Shown here in pieces: positions 12,405-23,261 of a DNA stretch of 64,000 bases. How positions within the stretch are numbered: position 1 is the first letter of the stretch; the number at the start of each line of letters is the position of its first letter. Under the pieces are notes generated by a model that had not been told where the DNA came from, did not search any database, and worked only from the letters and a program-made list of their open reading frames with translations. The stretch comes from Actinomucor elegans (Eukaryota; Mucoromycota; Mucoromycetes; Mucorales; Mucoraceae), in NCBI GenBank assembly GCA_026027325.1, contig JAMSLZ010000006.1, positions 744,001 through 808,000 of the forward strand, given 5' to 3'. The position numbers were made by a program, and so were the translations under genes.

Positions 12405-12634
12405 TTAAAATTTGGAGCAAAGCTTGAGTACTTGGGATTTTTTTGGTGTTTTGGTTTTACGCTTACGCCCTGAGTTTTTCATATAAAAAAAATAAGAAAA
12501 AAATATAGGCATGCATCTTTAGATGTAGTAAATGCGTTTGCATTAGGAAAGATACCTCTGAAATGTATTTTTTTACGTTCAGAATAAAGAAGCTCGATTT
12601 TTTTTGGATAAATGACTTTTAAGGGGGTTTTCAT
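12405..12634 (-). CDS. Possible small basic protein gene (uncertain)
   Basis: I do not recognise a family. A model of 12634-12556 joined to 12469-12405 (donor GTATCT, acceptor ACTCAG) keeps frame and gives 47 residues: MKTPLKVIYPKKIELLYSER, then a basic KIHFRGRKRKTKTPKKS stretch like a nuclear localisation signal or AT-hook. The stop is TAA at 12407-12405. The same frame then continues open for 27 more codons (ending DLLTELVLK) to a second TAA at 12321, so a longer ancestral protein with a nonsense change, or a removed 30-nt segment (GTACTC to AACAG), is possible. It starts about 150 bp past the RRG9 stop on the same strand. Confidence 0.3.
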
Positions 12635-12781
12635 CTTAAAAATTCAAATTATGCTGCTGTTATTAATTTTCTTGATGTTTTATTGGTAGACGGAAGTTCA
12701 ACATTAAATATTATTTGGCATTCTATAGGTAAATCATACAAAACAAAGAGAGCTATAGAGGACTCAAGATTTGAACTCATT

Positions 12782-13815
12782 CTAAGATGATCCTTCGCGC
12801 TTGAAAGATCTATTACCACCACTTTCTCTTTTAAAGGGTCTCTCTTCATTGTTTCTTGATCTGAAAGGCCTATCTCCATTGTTTTCTCTTCTATAGGATG
12901 TATCTCCTCTATTACTGTAGGATCTTTGTTTGTTAAAAGAGAATCCCCGGTCGTTGTTTCCACTATAAGCTCTTTCCTCAGTATTGCTTCTGCTTTCGAA
13001 TTGCTTATTGTGAAAGGGCTCCTTGCTTTCATGATCATTTCTTCTTCTGTAAGGTCTTTGTTCAGTATCACCTCTATTATAGCTTTGTCTGTTATAAAAA
13101 GATTCTTTTTCATCACTATTGTTTCTTTTGTAAGGCCGTTCGCTATCGTCGCTACGTCTGAAAGGCTTTCTAGTATCATTGTTCTGTCTAAATGATTTGT
13201 TATCATGACTTTCTCTGAAATATCTGTTGTCATCATTTCTTCTGAACGATCTAGTCTCATCCTCGGCGCCTCTAGCTCTAGAGAAAGAGTTTTTACGATC
13301 TTCAAATGGGGCTTGATCTGATTTCGATCTGGAATCATAAGACGCATTTCTTTTCTTATAGGTATCATTTGACCAAGTTCCAGTCTTTCTGGGTGGTGCT
13401 TCCTGTTGATCTCTTTTCCAAAAAGCCTTTTCTTTATCTTCTGGGATGTTGTACTTGGCGCGAAACTCTTTTCTACGTTCACCCATAGCCTCATATCGGT
13501 TCTTTTCTTGACGTTCAGCGTCTTCTCGAGTAGGAACATAATTTGATTTCAAAATACGGCGAATGGCTTCAGTAGACAAAGTGAATTCTTTTGATAATTG
13601 AACAATGTTATAAACATCAGGTTGCTAATGGTAAATGGTTGGAATCCATCCTCTCCTGGCCTATTGTTCTATTTTATGCTTACGGTGGCTGCTAACGCAC
13701 GGATTTTTTCCATGGTAGGTCTTGAAACACGTTTTTTAGGTACCCATTGGCCACCAACAGCTTCAGTAGTCAAGTGGCGAATACTGGGCTTTACGTTAAA
13801 GATGGATCTGAACAT
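12782..13815 (-). CDS. RRG9: RRG9/neugrin-family mitochondrial protein with Arg/Asn-rich tail
   Basis: RRG9 proteins are mitochondrial and needed for respiratory growth; the animal relative neugrin acts on mitochondrial 16S rRNA and ribosomes. Two exons, 13815-13684 and 13624-12782, give 324 residues. I start at the third possible ATG because MFRSIFNVKPSIRHLTTEAV reads as a mitochondrial presequence; ATGs farther upstream add a Phe/Lys-rich extension. The family core follows: WVPKKRVSRPTMEKIRALAA, VYNIVQLSKEFTLSTEAIRR, then ILKSNYVPTREDAERQEKNR. From about residue 125 to the end the protein is an Arg/Asn/Asp/Ser-rich repetitive tail (units like RPFRRSDDSERPYKRN) far longer than the family norm, presumably disordered and RNA-binding. 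Core assignment is firm; the tail's role is unknown. Confidence 0.85.
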
Positions 13816-15695
13816 ATTTGTGGAAAAAAAAAGAAAAAGATTTTGAGGCTGAGTCCTTGAAGATTTTGTTGCTTTTTTTTTTTCTGTCAAAAAAAAGAGC
13901 AGTATCGGTTTAGACACCATCAACTCTCCTTCATTATATGACTGCGTGCAGTATGTGCATATAAAGTAAAAAGTCTACACTTGTAATGAATTGTACCCAA
14001 GGATGCATTCTTCACAATTTATCTTAGACATAGAACATTAGACTATATCTTTTATATAAATATCATGTTCCATTTCTGCGGTATATATATGTATATATGT
14101 ACAGATTGATTTATTACAAGAAATGATTGTAAAAAAAGCTAAATAAAAAAACAAGTTTTTGTCATAGAAATGCCTCAATGCAGTCTGTAAGCCCTACTAT
14201 ACGCTTTTGGTTGCTACTTGTTTGATAGGTACCAACTTGTAAATACAAGGCTTTTTTCAATTTTTGTAAATGAATAATTTACATAATTACTTTGTTTCAG
14301 TCGCGGTATAAGCCATCTTCTGTCTAGATTTAATATCTCCGTTTTAACGCTGTTCGCTAGACCCTTATCAGGTTTTTATGATTCAGCTTGTAAAGTATAC
14401 AATCTTATTGTATTTGATGTATATATACAGTATATACATTATTGATGACATACAGCCTTTAACTTGGCAAAGCGCAGCCGCTTATCATCCCTGGGTGTAT
14501 TTGTCTATGCTAGACACTGCATTTACAAAGGATATAGGATGGTATACAGCGGCTGTTTCACTAAGCCAAGACAACAGGTTTAAGGGGATCACCGCTGCAT
14601 TAAAATCATGGCTTACCTAATCACCATATCGAAATTCAGCAATGCTATCATCAACTGTCATTTTCTCTTTTTTTCTATACATATATATGCACCTATATAT
14701 TGCCTCATCTTGTAGATCACTGATTACAGATATACATCCTAATTCATCAGCAGGAGCAATCAATACTATGGCCAGTATTGCTGGGTTTTATTATTGGTTT
14801 CATTGATCTTATAGCGCTCATTGAGGATGAAAATGCACAACTCAAGACCAGTATTGTTATTTTTGTTCGTATGGGTGTGTGTTTCGATTTTCTTTTACGC
14901 GTATCTTTATTAACATGCCACTCAAATATCAACCAAACAAGAGATGCTTATCTATTTTTAATGTCTCGTTACACTAACATTCAAAAGTACATGCAATCTG
15001 ATATATAGTTGTAGTGAAATACATGTGGCGATAAGAAGATTATAATAACCCAAAAGCTGTGCCTATAGTTCTTTTTTCCCCTCTGTCTTACTTACACTAT
15101 CGGGATTGCATAGCTTGTATTTATCAGACCATCCGGAACTGGCATTTAAAGTTTTGGATCAAAAAAGCGAAAAAGGGTTGCCAGTGCATCTTTTCATTAT
15201 TGACATCGAACTTTTATAAAATAAAAGAGCTTAAGGGGAGGCATAGAAAGAAGCAATCCGGGTTTTGATATGGCTGTATGTAATTTTTCTATCGTGATCC
15301 CACACTTTGCTTCTTGTTGGATCTTTGCTGCAGTTAATAAGAGAAAAAAGGTGACACCAGCGCAAGGATGAATGGAATTGGATGGGTGTTACAGTTTGGT
15401 ATGTTTCGATGACTCTTTTTTTTTTTTTGCTACTATTTTAAGCTCATCGGATTGATAATGTATAATAACCTCTTTATTTTGTGTATATAATAGAAACGAA
15501 TGAAAAAGAATGGGGAGCATAGAAAGATATAAGTAGATATGTATATATATATATAATATGTAAAGGAAAGTGTATATAATAGTACGGGTTCATACATTTG
15601 CAAGGGAGTGGAGTCATATTGTATATAGGTAAAGGAATATGTATATGTAATATATATAATGAATGTTCTAGATAGACTGTATGGAGAGAATTGCC
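13816..15695. other. Intergenic region with coding-like relics
   Basis: Two open frames, 14378-14620 and 14778-15008, have protein-like composition (for example LTWQSAAAYHPWVYLSMLD, and GFIIGFIDLIALIEDENAQL) but no motifs I recognise and no splice model that joins them. They may be fragments of a dead gene. The rest is AT-rich with TATA-like microsatellite stretches near 15540-15660. Confidence 0.35.
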
Positions 15696-16768
15696 TTACG
15701 GCTTACTGCTTCTTTTCGTAACTGAAGATTTACGACGTCGGCTTTTGAGATTCAAGAGTAATACGCCCGTTGTTGGATAGGTGTTGGGTGGTGGAACAGG
15801 TTCTGGAGAAGGTTTTGGTCGACTGATTTGATACGGCGAGCTTGATTTGCGCAATTTAGCACGTAACGCTTCCATGACTTTATCGTGATCTAGAGGCTGC
15901 GTAGAAGGAGGAGATGCAGAATTGTTTCGCTTATTTTTATTGTTATTCATGTTCAAAGTACCGAGGTTCAAGACGCATTCATAAGAAAGGGTTCTATGCA
16001 TGCCTGATTTCTTCTTTGGTGTAGTTTTTTCTGAATTGGCTCTCGCAGGCGCAGTAGAGGAAGGTACAATGGGGGCAATGGGTAAAGTGGATGGAAAGAG
16101 CGGTAGATCCATTTCGGGTGGGGATGAAGATATGATTGTGTTGAAGTTATCATGGATATCGAACATTTGCAGATCAACTGAGGGGGATGAAGCTATACTG
16201 GCGTCTTCTTGGTGCTGTTGCTGTAAGCCATAACGGTATTCAGAAGTTATCATTGGCATTGGTGAAGTCCCTGCCTGCAAGGAAGACGAGTGATCAGAAG
16301 ATTGATCGCGTTGATCGAGGAATGAAGTATCAAACAAGGCAGTATCGCTTTCTCTAAAGAAGTGGTCTATAGTTATCATGGTAGTGGTTAGCATTGGTCC
16401 ATGGTAGATATATATAATTATCTTACCAATGGTTTGATGGATATCCGTGTTACTGCAGCTACTGTTGCTACTGTTTGGTATAGGATCTTGACGCTGGTTC
16501 AATTCGAATTCAATATATTTTGACTGAAGACGCGCTTCCTCCGCTTGTCGCCATTCTTCAGCAGCAATTCTCTATAGACAGATGATCAATAGGTTTATCC
16601 AATCACCAGTGTTTCTATAGTTACCCTATCTTCCTGCGCTTTTGCAAATAAGATATGATTTAACAAGTGCGAGTCATCACTGTATTTATCGAGGATCTCG
16701 TCTACAGACATGTCACTGATATTACTTGGTTGTCTTATATGTTGGGTTGAGGGGAGTTTCGGAGGCAT
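15696..16768 (-). CDS. Uncharacterised disordered protein
   Basis: Not recognised. Three exons, 16768-16625, 16571-16427 and 16366-15696, join in frame to 319 residues. Residues about 20-70 are the only likely folded part: SVDEILDKYSDDSHLLNHIL followed by a charged helix (AEEWRQAEEARLQSKYIEFE). The rest is Ser/Pro/Asn-rich and probably disordered, with basic patches (TTPKKKSGMHRTLSYE; LKSRRRKSSVTKRSSKP at the C-terminus) that could be nuclear localisation signals or kinase sites. The short N-terminal helix followed by disordered sequence recalls fungal transcriptional regulators, but no DNA-binding domain is visible. Splice phases agree throughout, so I believe the gene is real. Confidence 0.7.
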
Positions 16769-16957
16769 ATATGTATTAATGGTACATAAACCCTACTAAT
16801 TCCAATGTCTTATTGGAAATTGAGAGAAAGAAAGAGAGAGAAGGAAGAAAAGGGTTTTTTTACCTGGTTATATAAATATTTAAAAATAAATCGGGTAGTG
16901 TAAAAGTCGGTGCGCCAAACTCTAATATACATCATATGCTTCAACTTTTTTTTCTCT

Positions 16958-16989
<32 letters not shown>

Positions 16990-18736
16990 CAATTGAAAGA
17001 TTCCCCGCAGTAAAGGAATGAATAAACCACGTTTTGTGTTGGCAGTTATGTTGTATAAAAATAAAAGGACAGATCTACCAATGATAGTTTGTGTAGCCTA
17101 TACTTTTATACAAAAAAAGTGCTTCAGTATATAGAAGCAAAGCAAACCTCATCTTAAACCGAGACGCTGGGAAAACGAAGTGAGCCAGAGGTAACAGTGC
17201 GTTGCTTTAAAAGTCAATTGGCCTTACAGTCAGTTAAACTCCCCTTAATCTATTGTTAGATAGTATCGGTTGACAGCCCACTCTATTCATTTCTTTGGCT
17301 TGAACACCAAATGATCTATTTATAATTACAATCTCCTTTGCATGAGTTTATAACTAGTGAAAGCAATTGTGTTTATTTGCTATATAGCCACTCTCATTCT
17401 AGGGTGGTAAAAAAAAAGGCGCACGTAAGGGAATGTGTTTAGGCTTTTAGTGCTGCAGCTACATTTATTTATAGCATTTTTTTTTTAGAGCTCAAATTTC
17501 TGCTTAAAGGGAATGTCTTGCACCTATTGTTAGAAGATCGGATTAATAATCATCCCTTAGCCCTGTTGACCCTTATACTATTGAATTCCAGCTCTATTTC
17601 AATGAAACCAACTTTTTTTTTAGTAAATATAAATAAAACAAGGTTTATCTTTTCAAAATCATGAGCTCATCTTTCAATAAATGAAAGAGAGTGGCTTGAC
17701 TATTAATAATGTTTGCATAAGAGTAAATTGACATCGTGGATCATATATTAATCTGGTAAAAACTTGTTACTAAAATACACAAAACAAGAGTTATAAATAA
17801 CATAGTCCCTGAAGCAATTAATTCCTGTGTCTATTGTTGAAAAACTCACCCTTTTTTTTCTCACTGTATTCATTTACAACGCAGTACAGAATTTAAGGTT
17901 TTGTTAACCTGGTATGGACAAAAAACAAGTTGGACTGAAATTGAAATATGTATAGTTCAAATTGCAGCACGTACTGTGTGGTTCCCTTTAGAATATGATT
18001 ATAGCGATTCAAATTGCTTCATTGGCACCAGCACATCTTGGCCTATGTTATGTCTGCACATAATTTAATTATCCCTGTTTCTTGTTGAAACAAATGCGAA
18101 TAAGCGAGATTAGACCAATCTTAGATCAGTCTCGAGATTTGTAAATTGAATCCCATTTCATTTACCGATTTTCCGATTGTTTCATTTAAAATGCCTGACA
18201 TTTACATTATCTTTTCAGGGCAATAAATTTATTTAATAAAGCGTCTTTTGTTCTTCATTTTTTCAAAAAATAATGGCTCTATCTAGGTTTTTTATATTGA
18301 TCTAGTGGTGATCTTGTAATGTCTAATGTAACGATTTAAATCGCCGTTTTAATGTTACAGTTTCAGAATGTATCTATCTCTAGCGCCTGTCAATTTGCAT
18401 GTGCCTTCAGGGCAACTAGTTCATTGAAATGTATGTCTAATATATTACACTTTTCCAGAAAATTGCAACCGTATATTTGTTTTCCATTAAATTAAATGAA
18501 ATTTGTCAACTCGAAAAGTTTCTTATATTAAATTATTTTCAGCCAATGAAGTGTAAGTCTTGCAACTTTAATTCAAATCACACAACTGTGGTTCTGAGCA
18601 TGCTCTTTGGCTATTTATAATCTTTACTTTACATATATATCGTAAGGAAGGAGTTATTAACGTGGAAAGCCGAAGTAATAAGGATATTAATAGTAAAAAA
18701 AAGTTCAATATAATACAAAGAGGCTATAGCATACAT
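16769..18736. other. Intergenic region, nothing recognised
   Basis: It opens with a GA-rich leader of the preceding minus-strand gene and a run of 30 T at 16960-16989. I found no coding exon, RNA gene or clear repeat unit in the remainder. A weak resemblance to the dispersed repeat near 18120-18165 is not convincing. Confidence 0.4.
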
Positions 18737-20944
18737 TTACTCCGGAGGTATCATACCCGGCAAAAGATACTGTTGAATACATGTAATAGCTCCCATAATG
18801 CAGCACATAAAAATAGAATGTAGTATTGTTCTACGTAGAATCTTGCCTTCTTGTCCTTGTAAGCCAATTGTACTGACTCCGGTTGTTAGATTCTGTGGAG
18901 AGATCATCTTGGAAGTGACGGCTCCACTTGAATTGGTTGCTGCCATAAGCACTGCTGATAACCCGATCTCCCTCGCCGCCACCACTTGTAAATTACCAAA
19001 TAATGAATTGGCTGATGTATCACTTCCAGATAGAAAGCACGCTACCCAACCAAGCCAAGCAGACAAGAATGGAAATGCTGGGCCTACAGAAGCTAACTGA
19101 TATCCAATGGTATACACAATGCCTATTATAATAATAGTAGTAGTAATATATTTTAGTTTCATTATATGTAAAAATAACGCAAAGAACGTGTTTACTTACC
19201 AGAGTAATTAAATAAATAGGCAAAAGCCATGATCAACGACACGGTAATAACAGGCTTGTACAGCTGAAAAAATGTGTCTATTGCCGCGGACCATAGAAAC
19301 ACACGGGGATGAACTCCATTCAGCGCGAGAATAGCCGAAAAAGGAATAGATGCCACCAAAATGGCTGTGCCAGTTCCAAGAGGCTGAAAATTCCAAATTG
19401 CGTCGTACTTTTTACCATATAACGTAAGCCATACCTATTACATTGTTGGCTCAGTTGGATCGTTTAATTAGCTTATGTTTGTGTACTGTATACCTGCTGA
19501 TGAAGATGAGGCCATTTCACATTGACTTGCCCAACACTGGAAACCTTTGCAAAAGTCCAACTATCAAAAAGTCATGAATATAGGATCATTTTTTCCTTTT
19601 TCTACCTTTTACTTGCATAATAACTACCACCACAATCATTACCCAAGGACTCCAGGCTAAACAAGTTTCTCGAGTGGATAACTTTTCCAATGGTTGCTTG
19701 TTTGATTTTTGAGATTCAGTATCTTCATCATGACTGACATTAGCAATATCACACCTCTTTGACGATAACCCCTCCCCCCTTTCCTCGCTAGCAGCCTCCT
19801 CTTTTTTAGCTGACTCATCATTGAGTAACAGGAAATCAAGGTTAGCCTCGTACTCTATTCGGTAAGGTGGCTTCCAGAATTGCACAAATGTAATTAATGA
19901 GATCAAAGAAAATAAACCTGCGATCAGATCCGGCAGTTCCGGTCCTACCCAGTTTGCAAATACAGCTTGAACCAACGCAAAAGAAACACCCGCCACCAGC
20001 GCTGCTGGCCAGCATTCGATCAATCCTGCTCGTGGGCCAGCATAGAACAAGAGTGCGTAAGCGGGCAAGAATACACTGACAATAGGTAACTGTCTTCCCA
20101 TCATGGCTGATAAAGACATCACTGGTAATCCTGTAAGAGATGCTAACGTAATTACTGGAGTACCCAATGCGCCAAACGCCACAGGCGTCGTATCAAAAAT
20201 CAATGTATAAACCAGAGCGTCTACAGGGTTAAATCTACGACAACTATTAGCGTAAAGACAGACTGATACGTAAGAGGTAACATAAATTACCCTAATGAAA
20301 CCATCATGGAAGAACAGATTGCACCTGGCACACCAAATCCTGCTACACCTATATCATATATAGCTGAGTTTAATTGCGCTCATTTTGAGATACACATCTG
20401 AAATTACCTTCCAGTAACGCGCCAAAACAGAATCCAATGATTAATAAAACGATTCTCATATCAGGTGGCGTACTGGTCAGCATCCACCTACGAAATAAAT
20501 GGAATACACCAGATCGAACTGTAATATTATATATGTACCTATACAGAAAGAATGAGCTGCTGTTTTGTTTCAATGACAACCATATACTTGCATAGCATTC
20601 ACTACAATCCACATAATAGGCCAATTTGCAAAAACAATTCCGTTACCAATGGCTTCGAATGCCTGCTGCGCAGGCATATGCCAACCAAAGATCGCTATAA
20701 TGATACTGGTATCGTTGTATTAGCATATATAAAACATGGTTTATATAGTGTACCATATCACAAGTCCACTTAAAGCTGAATAATAGGCTGGTAAACGAAG
20801 TACGCCTAAACAGATCAGCACAACAAACAGAGGAATAATGCCTACAAAGAAAGATCCCAACAGACTGTTTCCAATCGGTGTAAGTTGCTGGATAAAGATC
20901 CCTTCTTGTAAAACTGATTCTGGCGGAGGAGACCCAAAAGCCAT
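18737..20944 (-). CDS. L-lactate permease, LctP/LldP family
   Basis: Predicted proton-coupled lactate (2-hydroxymonocarboxylate) transporter with about 12-14 membrane helices. Eight exons: 20944-20754, 20705-20592, 20538-20408, 20348-20291, 20234-19617, 19560-19494, 19434-19200 and 19122-18737, exactly 600 codons (599 residues), close to the bacterial length of about 550. Family signatures are strong: LLIIGFCFGALLEGVAGFGV, DTTPVAFGALGTPVITLA, MMGRQLPIVSVF, NWVGPELPDLIAGL, LGTGTAILVA, LSGSDTSANSLFGNLQ and SSGAVTSKMISPQNL. Frame continuity requires GC-AG introns (donor GCAAGT) after exons 2 and 5; the other five are GT-AG. A hydrophilic insert of about 60 residues (KKEEAASEERGEGL region) lies before a later helix. 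Fungi usually import lactate with Jen1-type MFS carriers, so an LctP protein is unexpected; old transfer from bacteria followed by intron gain is one explanation. Confidence 0.93.
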
Positions 20945-22361
20945 TGTTGAAATATTGAGTACTATAGAAAAAAAATATGCAAAAGCAACTAGAATGAAAA
21001 GAAAAGTAAAATCTCAAAACGCAGGAAAAAAAAAGGAGGGATCCACACAGCTCTTTTATACCTGCATATTCAGCATGGCATTCTATCTTTAACCAATAGT
21101 GTTATCTCATAAAGAAAAAAAGATATAAAAGTTGTTAGATTCTGAACCTATCGTTAGATATGCAGACGTGTGTACAGCATGGCAAGTCTGTTGATCATGT
21201 AAAAAAAAAATCCCCCTTGCATTTTTAGATAATTTCATTGTATTTTAGCTCACCTCGTTATCATTACTACAAACGCAATTTAACGTACTTGTTTCATATC
21301 CACAGAGAGTCTACAAAACTTGCATAGCATTTCTACTATGGCACCTAATATAATCTACTGTATTACTCGTTCATACTTCTATATTACAATTTGATAACGA
21401 TATATCGATTTCATTAGTAAACGGATATTTAATAGGATCTAATCTTCATGGTATTGTTCAACAAAAAGCCCTTTGAAAAATAAAAGCACTGCCGTTCAAC
21501 AGCCTACATATCATCTTGTACATCAAAGTGGTGTATAATTTTTAGCCTCCGAGACTTAAATATTACAATGGATCTTGAACCCAATAATACTGCATTTGGT
21601 GAAAAGTCTTTACTCAAAAAAAAACAATTACTGAATCCAACAGAAGCACAGATCTATTTGAATGATTTTGTTTAAATTGTATACCATTTACAGATTTGTA
21701 CATTAGTCAAAAGGCAGGTTCCTCTTTTGCTTTCTTAAAAACGTTCTTTGATTTAGTGATATGGCGGGAATATTCTTTATCGCTAGTTATGCTAAAAGGG
21801 GTGGTGTTTAGTTGTCAATGGTATGTATATTTCTAGTCAATCAACCAAAAATATGGCTCTCAACCAAAGGTTCAGAAAAAAGGTATCATGAATCAAATAC
21901 TCGATATATACATACATAATCGTTTTCTTTGCATTTCTATAAAAAGCGCTAGTATCGAACGGCGAAGAAGCTTGATCCACTACTAGATCTGTTACTGGGA
22001 AGAATAAATTTGTGGCTTATAGGTTTAGTCTCAAAAAAAAAAAACTTCCCACTACTATTATACTCCAACTCATCTTTTGAACTAGAGCAAAACCCAGAAT
22101 ACTAACAAAATGTATCGTTGCCATCCAACATTCGCTTGAAGGATACCCTTGACACAGCCATACTTTACAAGTGATGGTAGCAAAAACAAAGCTTATCTTG
22201 CAAGCCTTTTCTTTTCTTTTCTTTTTTTTGGTGAGGCGCCAACAAGACAAGAGACATGATTGGCCTATTTTTAATTAGAGAAAGGGTAAAAAATTTTGAT
22301 AGTTAGAAAGTTTCCTTCAGATTTTTTTCTCTCTTTTTGCATCTATACACAACTTTTAACA
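20945..22361. other. Divergent intergenic region (LctP / EFB1 promoters)
   Basis: Mostly unassigned. A 35-codon frame at 21568-21675 starts MDLEPNNTAFGEKSLLKKKQ; I cannot attach it to other exons. Close to EFB1 there is a T/C-rich stretch (22200-22230), the palindrome-containing GAGGCGCCAAC at about 22233 and another pyrimidine-rich leader just before the ATG. Confidence 0.45.
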
Positions 22362-23136
22362 ATGTCTGTTACTTTGGAACTCCCTTTGGCTCTTCACATC
22401 CTCGAAGCTCACCTCGCTGAGAACAAGTACATTGCCTCGTACGTTTTTTATAGACCAAAACGCGTTTTTGTCATTTTTCTATTATTATCTGTGGCTTAGT
22501 ACTGATATGATGTTTGTTTTAGTGATAAGGCTACTGAAGCCGATGCCGCTGTCGCCAAGGCCTTGGGTTCTGCTCCTGCTGCTGAATTTGCCAATGTCAA
22601 CAAGTGGTACTCTGAAGTCAAGTAAGTAAAATAGCCAAACGCCGATTAGCGTGTATATATATATATGTGTGTGTGTGTATGCATGTCCTAAACGCGTATG
22701 TTTTTTTAGGCCTACTGAGGAAGCTGCTGCTGCTCCCGCTGCTGAGGATGAGGATGACATTGATCTCTTCGGTTCCGATGATGAGGAAGTTGATGAGGAG
22801 GCCGAGAAGCTCAAGGCTCAACGTATTGCTGAATATAACGCCAAGAAGGCCAACAAGCCCAAGACTATTGCCAAGACCACTGTCACTCTCGATGTTAAGC
22901 CTTGGGATGATGAGACCAACATGGATGAATTGACTGCTGCTGTCAAGGCTATCCAAATGGACGGTTTGCTCTGGGGTGGTCACCAACTCGTTGCTATCGG
23001 TTACGGTATCAAGAAGCTCCAAATCAACTGTGTTGTTGAGGATGATAAGGTCATGATGGATGATTTGTCTGATGCTATCACTGATTTGGAAGACTATGTC
23101 CAATCTGTTGATGTTGCTGCTATGCAAAAGATCTAA
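22362..23136 (+). CDS. EFB1: Translation elongation factor eEF1B-alpha (EF-1-beta)
   Basis: Guanine-nucleotide exchange factor that reloads eEF1A with GTP during translation. Three exons, 22362-22438, 22523-22621 and 22710-23136, give 200 residues (yeast Efb1 206). The N-terminal GST-like remnant ([20 protein letters not shown], then [12 protein letters not shown]) is followed by an Ala/Glu/Asp linker with [20 protein letters not shown]. The catalytic C-terminal domain has [40 protein letters not shown] and [20 protein letters not shown], ending [11 protein letters not shown]. Intron 2 carries a TA/TG microsatellite at about 22651-22680. Pyrimidine-rich leader and strong codon preference (GCT, AAG, ATC, GGT) indicate high expression. 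Confidence 0.98.
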
Positions 23137-23261
23137 TTTAAATTCATGTAAAAAAAAAAATAATAATGTCTTTTTAATGAATAAATTAAATTTTAAAAAA
23201 TAACAGTAGGCTAAAGAGCGTACTGTTTATTTTGTTCAATCAGAATATCTATTTATTTGAA
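23137..23261. terminator. Shared 3' region of convergent genes
   Basis: Only 125 bp separate the EFB1 stop from the HDDC2-type stop on the other strand. It holds A-rich and AATAAA-like stretches (ATGAATAAATTAAATT) that could serve polyadenylation on the plus strand. Confidence 0.4.

Noticed and set aside
18120..18165. Possible further unit of the dispersed repeat
   Set aside because: Only GATCAGTCTCGAGATTT resembles one block; the core and downstream block are missing.
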